Source of the DNA: Hemicentrotus pulcherrimus
Lineage: Eukaryota > Echinodermata > Echinoidea > Camarodonta > Strongylocentrotidae
Length of the DNA stretch: 64,000 bases
NCBI GenBank assembly: GCA_003118195.1
Contig: BEXV01000342.1
Location: 155,913 to 219,912 of the forward strand
Reading direction: 5' to 3'
Part shown: positions 11,148 to 20,404 of the stretch, one piece after another
How the letters are laid out: each line of letters starts with the position of its first letter
Position numbering within the stretch: the stretch's first letter is position 1
Translations under genes and position numbers: made by a program
The notes under the pieces: model-generated
Told to the model about the DNA's origin: nothing
The model's input: the letters and a program-made list of their open reading frames with translations, nothing else
Databases searched by the model: none

Positions 11148-12789
11148 ATGGCGTGTGATTGCACAGGGGTCGCAAAGCCAAGTTCCTATTGGTTGAAAGG
11201 CCTAGAAACGGTAACACCCACTCTGTAACCAGGGAGGCAATTTGGGATGGACTCAAACGATGGACATGAAACTAGAGATTCAATTCGTTTTCACATTTAA
11301 GTGGTTTAAAGGTAAAGACCAGTTATGGTCATGTGATTGCATTGTGAAAGAAACGTTGTGGAATCGATCAGAAAAGGTTGATCATCTAGCATCTAGCATC
11401 TGCAAGGTTCTGGAATCATCAAAATGAAAAGAAATTTGGCCCATTCTTCGTAAAGTTACAAGCAATATACATAGAGAGATGGATATGGGACTACCCTATA
11501 TTTCTCACAGACCATGAGAGAAACAAATTTACCAAATATATGAATTAGTAGGCGATTTCCTGGCAATTTTGTTATCATCATGTATTAGTCAAAACATATT
11601 CTTTCACATGATTGGTAATGAAAGCTTCCATTTCATTTTTTGAAATTGGGGCGTTTCCAATACTGGTCTTTACCTTTTAGAGCTTTCTTTATTGAAATGC
11701 TTCGTTGGATGCCGGGTGTGAATAAAACAAAACCAAGATTTCTTAATCACTAACCACTGTACGATTTGCCCAATGTCTCTTAATGTACTCCGTGTATTGG
11801 TTTAAATAAAGACAATATATCTGAAACTTTTTTTTTTTTACATAATCTGTATTCTTCTCTTAAAACTAAAGCTTAATGTCTTTCATACCAGGTTGCTAAG
11901 GAACATAAATAAAAAGGTAATTATAACAACCAGAGCAAACCATGCAACGATGATTTTACTTAGGATTCAGAAACATGATTGTGACAAATAAATTGTGTCG
12001 ATTACAGACTATATTATACAACAAGTTCCTGAGTTCTTATCAAACAATTTCGATTTGACACTACTTCAGTTTTACTTCTTGTACACCAGCAATGGTTTAG
12101 ACATGTTACCCATGCCATATCAAGATATTGGTTACACAATCATAATAGTGACATCACATATGTCATTTTTTAATTGTCTGGTATACCTTTTGAATGGAAC
12201 ATAGTAACATCGACTCACTACGAATTCAATTAAATTCAAAACAAGATTAAATTTCTCCCTGTCTTTCTTTACATTTTACTGTAATTAATAGGCTGCAGAA
12301 TGGAATTTTGTACAATTGAGAAACATAAACATATAAATATCAAACATGGAATAAGGTTGAGAAGTACTGAGCTATGATGGGCTTCGCCTGAATGCTATAC
12401 ATACACTCAATATTAGCATAATGTAAAGCAAATTAATTGGAAGGTACAGGGGGTGAATGTTTACACACCTGCTCAATACTTAGTTTAATAAATTAATGGT
12501 GTTTTAATGTTGGATTTTACTGATACTTAAGGCGCTGGGTAAACATTCTCGTAAGTCTAAAAAATGAATAAAATTTAAATCACTGCAACATTTTACATTC
12601 TTGTGAAGAATAAGTATACTCTTATCATTTTTGTGAAAGTCATCTTTCAAATCAATAACAAGATAGATATGGACATATCGACTGATCGGTATTACTTCGG
12701 ATTCATTGATACTTTTATAAAGTTTTAAATATCGCAATAATGATTGACCCGATTCATTAATATACAGTATACCATCACAGTTCATTTTA
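11148..12789 (-). repeat. Duplicated 3' flank of subfamily 1 gene (unit 3)
   Basis: No gene. Homologous to 7640-8620 and the other subfamily 1 3' flanks, and running into the 3' end of the gene at 12790-14820. An extra stretch at about 11300-11690, related to 44650-44850 (GTGATTGCATTGTGAAAGAAA), interrupts it. The frame at 12504-12785 is the disconnected ancestral C-terminus of the 12790 gene (ILYINES), put out of frame by an 11-base deletion. Confidence 0.7.
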
Positions 12790-14820
12790 TCAGTGGGGAT
12801 CGCTATAAATCTGACTCATGCTTAGATGCGAGGCGGTCCTGTAGAAGTCGTCACCAGGAACCCTTGGATCGTCATAATCCGATTCCAAAGCAACAGTTCT
12901 CTTGGTTTTTCGACTCAAATCGGGTTTGGCGTAGAGCTCGTCAATATTTCTTGTCGGACCTGACCTGTTTGCCATCGAATCGTGCCCTCGATCCTTTCGT
13001 TCTTCCGATAATGCACACTGTCTCTTATCCCTAATGACATTGTACGGAGCTGAATGATCTCTTTGTCCATCACACGACGATTGAAAGGTCACTGAGGATT
13101 CTATACCGGTGTTGGAAGGAGTGTCTTTGACATCATTCAAAGAACAATATGTACTGTCTTGGAACGGTGCACCTGGGACGACTACAGTAGGTGGTGCGCC
13201 TCCAATTTGAATGCTATCTGCAATACCTGTAGAACAGCGCTCTGTCTTGTGTAGACGCTGGTCTAAATTCCAATTCTTCACCTCATTATGCTCATGATTG
13301 TCTCTAATATGAGCAATGGATCTGTTGTCCATTTGTCCAATTTCTCCTTGAACGTAGCTGTGAGGTCCATGTTGACTTTCCTGACACGCATGTATAATAG
13401 CATTACCCGTTCCATGCTGCTCCTCAACTATGGTGTCACGTGGTACGTCTCTCCTGGGTTGAGACCGTGCAGAGAAAATATTGATCAGTTCAAGAGATTC
13501 CGTAGCGTCATCACCGGCCGCTGGGCTGGAATTGATTTCAACATTGAGTTTTTGCTTCATGCGACGCCGGTAAAAACCTCGAATATTGATGAAGCACATA
13601 CGAATTGTCAACGAAAATGCTATTACTGATACTATGGTCAAAGGAATGATCAGTGAAGTTGACTTATTTGAATCTGTTGGCGTCATATAACTCGTATTGA
13701 CCTGAGTTGGGTGTGTTTCTTCCGAAATCATTAACAAGGAAGTATTTCTTGAAACATTCACACTGATAGTTTGACATTGCTCGCCATCTGTTGAGTTGCT
13801 TGAAGGATTTTTAACTGAAACCGATGCCGTATAAAAACCGCATTTTCCCACATCCAAACTTCCCATGCTATAGAGTAGCATTGAGTTTGATCTCTTGTTC
13901 TCTTCCCCGCAGAGAAAAAGAATGCATTCGGGACCAGTTATCGACATGTCTTCCGTAAAATTGATAGGTATAATATCATCATCAACTTTGTTGCACCATG
14001 TAAAGGAAATGTTTTGTTTTTCTGTGCAACATTTAAAAGTTACATTCTCGGTTTTGTCATTTTGAATCGTGTGATGCTTTAAAGACGGGAACTTGCAATT
14101 TTTTTCCAAATTTCGTTTGTGATTCAAAATAACACATTTATCTGGAAGTTTTCTTTCATCAAATATGTCTTCGGGATCAACATCAACGCTGAATTTGTTG
14201 GTGAGATTGAATCGACCGTCAACGTTTATTTTTAGATTCTCATGGGCAAAAATTATACGATTTCTCGCGTCTACAAGTTGTGCTTGCTCCCCTTCTATCA
14301 CCTGTACCCATTGACAAGTCATTTGTATTTTGTTCCTTTCCTTGTCGAACATAGCCAAACAATTGGGCTCTATAGATTCAACGGTCAAATTCAGTATCAA
14401 AACTGTACATAGGGTCCGTGCACCATCATATACCGAGATGACATGTTTCCCCATATCATTACCCTCGACGTAAGAAATGAATAGAGTGAATGTGCCATTA
14501 GTATCCTCAAACAAATCATAACGTGTGACATCAAAAGAAACATTTCCTCCAGTGAACTCCAAAGTGCAATTGTGTCGCTTTTCCCACCTTGACTCTCCCT
14601 TGATCCACACCAGTGAATGAGTACTTTGTATTGTAGTCTGGAGATAGGGTAACATCAGCGAAAAATTTCGTCCGTTCAACACGTGAAGTGATTTCTCCGG
14701 GCCCAGTTGTCCATTACAACCCCATCTAATAAACTCACAAAATGAGGATTGGTAAAAAGATTGCAGAAGAAGAAAAAACCATAGGGTCTTTCTGAAGTCG
14801 GGGAAGACAGTCCTAGACAT
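12790..14820 (-). CDS. Subfamily 1 Ig-like transmembrane receptor, tail clipped by 11-base deletion
   Basis: Open frame of 676 codons. Residues 1-29 form a signal peptide. Ig-like module 1 covers about 36-148 (NGRNFSL, LVWIKG, NDMGKHV, LCTVLILNLTV); module 2 about 152-240 (MTCQW ... DKCVIL); module 3 about 241-355 (VTFKCC, FTWCNK, FLCGEE). A stalk is followed by the membrane span at about 388-411 and RRR. The span contains Arg407 where paralogues have Cys or Ser. Tail tyrosines: Y558 in STYCSL (ITIM consensus), Y593 in YNVI, Y630 in LYAKP, Y649 in SDYDDP, Y660 in DFYRTA, Y672 in QIYSDPH. Relative to the 8836 paralogue 11 bases are lost just after QIY, so the protein ends at DPH and lacks the terminal YxN motif. 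It may still be functional. It forms a pair with the subfamily 2 gene upstream. Confidence 0.85.
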   Translation of the reverse strand: MSRTVFPDFRKTLWFFLLLQSFYQSSFCEFIRWGCNGQLGPEKSLHVLNGRNFSLMLPYLQTTIQSTHSLVWIKGESRWEKRHNCTLEFTGGNVSFDVTRYDLFEDTNGTFTLFISYVEGNDMGKHVISVYDGARTLCTVLILNLTVESIEPNCLAMFDKERNKIQMTCQWVQVIEGEQAQLVDARNRIIFAHENLKINVDGRFNLTNKFSVDVDPEDIFDERKLPDKCVILNHKRNLEKNCKFPSLKHHTIQNDKTENVTFKCCTEKQNISFTWCNKVDDDIIPINFTEDMSITGPECILFLCGEENKRSNSMLLYSMGSLDVGKCGFYTASVSVKNPSSNSTDGEQCQTISVNVSRNTSLLMISEETHPTQVNTSYMTPTDSNKSTSLIIPLTIVSVIAFSLTIRMCFINIRGFYRRRMKQKLNVEINSSPAAGDDATESLELINIFSARSQPRRDVPRDTIVEEQHGTGNAIIHACQESQHGPHSYVQGEIGQMDNRSIAHIRDNHEHNEVKNWNLDQRLHKTERCSTGIADSIQIGGAPPTVVVPGAPFQDSTYCSLNDVKDTPSNTGIESSVTFQSSCDGQRDHSAPYNVIRDKRQCALSEERKDRGHDSMANRSGPTRNIDELYAKPDLSRKTKRTVALESDYDDPRVPGDDFYRTASHLSMSQIYSDPH

Positions 14821-14965
14821 AACGAAATTATTGTAAACGATGCAATCGCAAAAAAATCTGATGGTTAATGATCAGCAGTTAGCAGGCATTAAAGCAATAG
14901 AGAGAACAAGCTAGTGTAGAAGGAATAATGAAATCCTAGTGCTACGTGCTTTTCAGCTACATTTG

Positions 14966-14971
14966 TTTATA
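14966..14971 (-). promoter_or_regulatory. Putative TATA box of subfamily 1 gene (14820)
   Basis: Minus strand TATAAA followed by CAAAT, about 150 bases before the ATG, with a GACGCCAGTC block just upstream. Same arrangement as at 4805-4810 and 45535-45540. Confidence 0.5.
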
Positions 14972-14989
14972 TTCCGACTGGCGTCATGT

Positions 14990-16640
14990 CGAAATGCCTC
15001 ATAAAAAGCTATTTCCATTCCATCAAAAATCTTTGTGAAATATGAAGAAGCGAGAGTGATTAATTACAGCATTTTGATTGGCTGTACCAACGCAATCACA
15101 AGCGATAAATTATTGTTGCAACCCAGTATATATTGAAACGCATTATGTGAAGGCGGGGTCTCATTAATAATGTATCTTCCTTTAGTTATGATCATTAAAT
15201 GTCTTGAGTTTTTCCTATTATTACATCTCACTGATTTAACCACTTATCCATCATACCCAATTTGAAAGTACGGAATCGGTTTCCTAAAGCGTAAATTGTT
15301 AGTCTAAATTCAGACAGTATCTCTTTCAATGATAATCAACAAAATCGAACAGAAACAAAGATTAATCATTTATCTCGATTGATAATTAATCAGTACTTGT
15401 TATAAGTACCCTCCTATGCTGAAACCAAAACGTCAGATATCTATAATCAACTATCTTTTATCTATGAAAATGAAAATATTTAATCGAATGCAATCTTTTA
15501 TATTCAGCTTGTTTTACATGTTTAACCATCAAACAATTTCTTACCAAATCATTCTGATAATTTTATCATTTCCGTACGGATAAATAGTAAGGCATTTAAG
15601 ACAAAAACAAATCGTATGAAAAATATTTATTTTGCTCGGACATGGAATTCGCTAAAATTAGGATCAATTATATGCCAGGGTATAATTTTCACTACACATG
15701 ATACAGAGACCAAGAAAATTGTATTTGTATTCCCCCTTCATCTTATAAAATGAACATGCATGGAATATATGTCTAGGTATTACTAGTAGATGTAATACAA
15801 AAGTATGAATAAAGGGAATAGATACAGGATACGATATCATAATTTTAATATTACAAAGCATAAACTATGATCATATAAATATCTGACATTGTCAGATGAA
15901 CGAAAGTTTTTAGATTGAATTCGTTAAAGACTTTCGAGTTTTTTTTAAATCACGAACGATTCCCACACTGACCACATTATTACAAAGCGACGTATATATA
16001 TATATATAATATAATTTTTCCCTATCTTTTGAACTCCTGGAGGATTCTCAAGTGGAACCTACTAAGATTCTTGACGGAAGTAACACCCGACAGTTAATGC
16101 ACTATACAGAACTAATAAGAAAGTGTACATTCATTTTCGCCGTCATCCTGATAGAATGAATAAAAACAAAGAAATAGTTAATTAATGTCAAGTTCGCCCC
16201 AAATCCAGGCACCAAGATACAAAAGTATTTGCCCTCATTGTTATCTATACTATTTTCACGAAATAGTTTAAAGGTTTAAAGGCCAAACAATTAATAGTTA
16301 AATTCTAACGGCATTTTAAAGATATTACCAATTTAGAAATTCCCTCAAAACAAAAGGGCTTGAAAACTTTTGAAATTCACAATGGTGGCTTTACACTGTT
16401 GATCTTCTCTTGAATTGTTAAAATGTCTTGTGTCTGCAACACGTACCAACAATATTTAACTTTCGTATTGTGGGTGTTTCCGTAGATCAACAGTTTCAAT
16501 ATTATGGATAATAACCATTGAAGGGTCTTACTCCGCATTGCAGAGGAAGAAGCAGAAGAAAAACATTTATCCACGTAGCCCTTCACTGTCATTGATTATC
16601 TCGGCTACCAGAAAAAAAAATCACATAGTTTACAAAGCGT
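14990..16640 (-). other. Intergenic region between the 12790 and 16827 genes
   Basis: No gene. The right-hand gene's 3' flank and the left-hand gene's upstream flank meet here. It matches 45545-47160, the equivalent interval between the 45056 and 47165 genes, including the CTCCTATGCTGAAAC block (15409 and 45888). This shows that the subfamily 1 and 2 genes were duplicated as a pair. A short TA run lies near 15990-16013. Confidence 0.6.
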
Positions 16641-16826
16641 CTTCTACAGGGAATTCATGATTAAGATTGAGAATACTCGCACTGTTACCGTAGAAAGGAC
16701 CAACGAGGATATTTGAGTCTACATCATTTTCTGCAACACGATTTGTTTGATTCGTTGCTATCCTCAGATTCCCCAGTCGTCATCCACAGGAGCTCTACCA
16801 CCTTGGCCTTGCTGCTTGGTAACACC
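16640..16826 (-). pseudogene. Decayed C-terminal coding remnant of the 16827-18800 gene
   Basis: Directly after the TGA at 16827-16829 the sequence still aligns with the last 60-odd codons of the 47165-49303 paralogue (GVTKQ, then VAENDV, then the IFSNSASILNL equivalent). It has a one-base deletion near 16775 and reads TTG TAA where the paralogue has the VYVN motif. These additional lesions indicate that the sequence after the stop is no longer under selection. Confidence 0.75.
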
Positions 16827-18800
16827 TCAGGATGCTGCAGAGTGATGGATCTTCCTGGTCTTTCGGCTCATGTCAGGTTTGGCGTAAAGAACCTCCACGT
16901 CTACCATCGGTTTGACCGATACATGAGTTAGTGTAACAGGTGATAGAAACCCTTCACTAATACTTGATGGACTCTTAGAATTCTTTTGGCCACTGAATCG
17001 GAGGGTCTGTTGCATGGGTGTCGATGGTGACGGCAGATCTTCCATCTCAGTTTTAGAGGTGGCGCCATCGACATCATCCAGAGAACTATACGTGATTTCC
17101 AGAGATGGCTCACTTCCAACGACTGTACTTGGAGCGTGTGTCTTGAGACTCACTTCGTCATTGTGAGTAGTTCCTCCCAAGTGTTCGTTGATGCGTCCAG
17201 ACGTCCCAAGAAGTTCTGCAGAGGCAGAGTTAACATGGCTACAGTTGTTTGTGAGATGTGAAGTAGAGTTGCCCTCGTTCTTTACCATTGACTGAGAGGC
17301 AGGAAGGCTTGACTCACTGCGCCGACCGGAATGCAAGGAATCAAACTGCGGATCTTCAATAAGTGACCTGCCTACTGGTGGCTGATTTGATACAGCACCA
17401 TGGGGTAGAGAAGCTTCATCGGGTTGAGTTGTAGGGGTAAAAATACTCTCCATTTCCATGGATTCCGTGTTATCGTCACCTACTGCAGTCAATAAACTTC
17501 CTCGAAGACCCAAGGTCCTATATTTTTCTCGAAATATGCCATACAGTTTTGTAAAACAAATACCGATAATAAATCCAAGTGCCGTTGCTACTCCAAGCAC
17601 TGGGACCCAAAGATTTGTTTTACCGTCGAATATATATTTCATTGAATATGTTCCTTGTGTTGTTGACAATTTTGTAAACGAAGTACTGGGCCTACTAGAA
17701 GTAGAAGTAGAAATCGTTGTTAAAGCTGATACGAAGACGGTCAGAGTGAGATTGTTGCATTCCAGATTATCTTGTGAATGTGCTTGCCATAGCTTATTGT
17801 TGCTAGCTGATTCCGCAAGAAACGAAACGTGGCTATACCGGTAGTCCAATAAATTTAATATGTCCATGCTATGTAGGATTACATTTGAGTTATCATCCTT
17901 TTCACCGTAAAGGAAGAATATATGATTAATGTTAGACAATGTATAATTTTGTGTAAATTCTAGAGGTAGCACTTCTCCATCAACACTGTACCACCACGTA
18001 GGGGATATTGTCTCACTTGGGATGCAACGCTCAAATACGAACTGCTCGGTTTGTTTGTTCCGAATAGCGTGTTGCATCATGGATGGAAAATCACATGTCT
18101 TATTCACATTGAAGTGTCCATGAAAAACTAAGCATTTGAAGGGCAATTCATTTCCAGCCAGTAAATTTTCCATTGTCACATAAACGCTGAAGGTATTAGT
18201 TATTTCCTTGTAGATATTACCCAAATAATTCCTTCCAGTCTCCTCCCTTGATACTACACTTTCTCTAGATACAATCTCTGCGTAGTCTCCTTTATCAACC
18301 TGGATCCATCGACAAGACAACTCTACCTTAACCGTTGTATGGTAAAGAAGAGCAATACACTTAGGGTCCGTGTTAAAAATTCTTAAGTTCAAATTGAACG
18401 CTGTACAAACTGATTGAAACCCGTCGTAAATGTTAATGATGTGAGTTCCTGAATCCTTTTCTTGTGCGAATTTTATAGACATTACAAACGTGTTGTCTTC
18501 GAACCCTTCAACCAACGTATGAAGTTCGTTACTCACATTGCTTATGAAGCCATGACTGGAACTGTGGTATATTCCAATTAAAACATTTCGATCGGTTGTC
18601 CACCGAAGATCTTGCGTTTTTAGCAATGACTGTGCGACACGAAATGTAACGGAAACGCTTTGTTCGTTTATTCCGTAGAAATTTTGATATTGGTAATTCA
18701 CACAAACCTCCGTAGAAACAGGCTGCTGGCAGAAATCTTGCAGAATGAAAAGAAGTAGAAATGGTTTCATGGTTAGAATAAAGTCCTTTTTAGACAACAT
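16827..18800 (-). CDS. Subfamily 2 Ig-like transmembrane receptor with premature stop in tail
   Basis: Open frame of 657 codons from MLSKKD at 18800; an internal ATG (residue 11, MKPFLLL) is an alternative start directly before the hydrophobic signal stretch. Module 1 about 33-142 (YGINEQSVSV, LRWTTD, EKDSGTHI, VCTAFNLNL), module 2 about 147-238 (ELSCRW ... FKCLVF), module 3 about 239-350 (FVFERC, TWWYSVDG, LSNINHIFFLYGE). A Ser/Thr-rich stalk covers about 358-390 and the membrane span about 396-418. Tail: GDDNTESMEM near 441-450, Y571 in ITYSSLDDV (ITIM consensus), Y639 in LYAKPDMSRKTR. The paralogue at 47165 has AGA (Arg) where this gene has the TGA stop, so about 64 residues, including the terminal YVN motif, are lost. 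A shortened but membrane-anchored receptor is plausible. Confidence 0.85.
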   Translation of the reverse strand: MLSKKDFILTMKPFLLLFILQDFCQQPVSTEVCVNYQYQNFYGINEQSVSVTFRVAQSLLKTQDLRWTTDRNVLIGIYHSSSHGFISNVSNELHTLVEGFEDNTFVMSIKFAQEKDSGTHIINIYDGFQSVCTAFNLNLRIFNTDPKCIALLYHTTVKVELSCRWIQVDKGDYAEIVSRESVVSREETGRNYLGNIYKEITNTFSVYVTMENLLAGNELPFKCLVFHGHFNVNKTCDFPSMMQHAIRNKQTEQFVFERCIPSETISPTWWYSVDGEVLPLEFTQNYTLSNINHIFFLYGEKDDNSNVILHSMDILNLLDYRYSHVSFLAESASNNKLWQAHSQDNLECNNLTLTVFVSALTTISTSTSSRPSTSFTKLSTTQGTYSMKYIFDGKTNLWVPVLGVATALGFIIGICFTKLYGIFREKYRTLGLRGSLLTAVGDDNTESMEMESIFTPTTQPDEASLPHGAVSNQPPVGRSLIEDPQFDSLHSGRRSESSLPASQSMVKNEGNSTSHLTNNCSHVNSASAELLGTSGRINEHLGGTTHNDEVSLKTHAPSTVVGSEPSLEITYSSLDDVDGATSKTEMEDLPSPSTPMQQTLRFSGQKNSKSPSSISEGFLSPVTLTHVSVKPMVDVEVLYAKPDMSRKTRKIHHSAAS

Positions 18801-18902
18801 GCTTGATGTTTAGGCTTGCAAACTTGCAAAGGCAACTCAGATGTAAAATCACACCAACTCACGACAATCCTGAAAGTGTAGAACAGAGATACTCGACACG
18901 AA

Positions 18903-18908
18903 GACGTC
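18903..18908 (-). promoter_or_regulatory. Conserved GACGTC element upstream of subfamily 2 gene
   Basis: Palindromic GACGTC followed on the minus strand by TTC, 103-108 bases before the ATG at 18800. The same element occurs at 6302-6307 and 49411-49416. A possible TATA-like stretch (ATATATAG) lies directly upstream on the minus strand. Confidence 0.45.
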
Positions 18909-18909
18909 T

Positions 18910-19446
18910 ATATATTATGTGCTGGAAGTTACCTTAAGAGCTTGGAACTGTTTACACCAGCCTACAACACATCGTCCAATCACAGCTTGGCAATTGTCTG
19001 CTCTTATGCTAAGGTCGTGAAGAAAAGCCAATTCAGGTCTTTTCATATCATAAAATCATTTGTCTTACTTTCTTTTTTCATATTATATATAGAAAAAGAA
19101 TAACTATGGTTTCAGTTGTAACGCTGTTGAGGAAATGTGTCAGATTTTGATCTTTAATGGGCAATTAGGCCAAATTATAAGTTAATTAACCAGCCAGTCA
19201 CAAGTTACGAATTTCTTTTATTATATAAATATCATTGAAAGATCATATGCTTGAGGCGTGAAGGCTAACAAACAAATCAATTAGGTTTTGAAATGACCCA
19301 GCGTCTTGATTTCGTTTTTACAAAATGAATTAAATAAGTTTAGCTTCAGTGGCAATACTCTTTACATGTCGGGTTTAGATCTTTCATGGCTATCATTTCG
19401 ATTACAGTTATGTGGCTTTCATATTTCTGTACCTCGTACGGGATAT
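18910..19446 (-). other. Upstream flank of the 18800 gene
   Basis: No gene. Shares blocks with the upstream flanks at 6310-6800 and 49420-49880 (CCAATCACAG, GGTTTTGAAATG). It is interrupted on the right by a palindromic repeat cluster. Confidence 0.5.
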
Positions 19447-19667
19447 GCTCGCTATTCATAAGGACAGGTATTTATAAATGCTATTCATTTAGTCCCGCGT
19501 TATGGATGGCGGTCCTTATGAATGGCGGTCCTTATGAATAGCGAGGTAGATTGTGTCTGGTTTGCTTGTTATTTGTTAGACTCGCTATTCATAAAATAGC
19601 GCTATTTATGTTGCCCCGCGTTATGGATAGCGATCCTAATGAATCATTATCCTTATGAATAGCGAGC
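19447..19667. repeat. Paired palindromic repeat cluster
   Basis: Two successive hairpin-capable units share the same ends. Unit one starts with GCTCGCTATTCATAAGGA at 19447-19464 and ends with its reverse complement at 19529-19545. Unit two starts at 19581-19594 and ends at 19654-19667. Internal copies of TCCTTATGAAT and of CGCGTTATGGAT lie between them. The inverted ends and short length suggest a small non-autonomous inverted-repeat element or a nested pair. Its family is unknown to me. Confidence 0.7.
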
Positions 19668-20404
19668 TTTACCGCTTTCTATCGCGTATTTTCGCTTAAA
19701 TACACTAGTAATCAATTTATTAATTGAGTTCTAGATTGAGTGGATCACTCTTGATATCTCACTTTAGTTTTGTTTTGTTTTTAAATTCGTGTAAAAACCC
19801 TATAAAGATTGTGAAAATCGTTTTATAAGAACACGGCTGGATTGTGCTACTACTTGTAGGGATCAATTTAATCGACCTTTCTTCCTTGATCTCCACCCAA
19901 GCCCGACAATGACCCAAACCGACCGACTCCTGACCATTAGGTGGCGTTTTGTAATTCTCTGTTTCATCTGCTATTGGTGTAGTATCTGTCTTGACAGTGT
20001 GACTGAGATATTAGACACACCCCTTATTCATATTATCTGTCAATCATTTTATACATGTAAAACATAATTTTACAACTTACATGATCGACCTTTCAAATGA
20101 TGTTGAAATGTGATCAATGATCAATTTATTTATCATCATTCATTTTCAGTTTCATTTATTTCCACAGATTCATAAACAGACATTATAAACTACAATTATA
20201 TATTAAAGCATTAAAACGAAAGATGAATCCGCAGAGGGGTGATAAAAAACCACGGAGGTTTATCGGGAATCATCCCATGCTTAAAAGTACAAAATTAAAA
20301 TACAATAATAATATTGAAAAAGGAACACATACAAATTATATAGGTCTATATGTAAATATTATAAGCTAATCTAAATGTGGGGTGCGTAGAAGCGGGGTGG
20401 AGGT
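19668..20404 (-). other. Distal upstream flank plus possible LINE 3' end
   Basis: No gene. About 19980-20110 matches the distal flank at 50160-50280 (TTAGACACACCCCTTATTCATAT; TCAAATGATGTTGAAATG). About 20130-20400 has the look of a minus-strand LINE 3' untranslated region (TTCATTTATTTCCACAGATTC), but I cannot confirm this without a repeat library. Confidence 0.4.
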
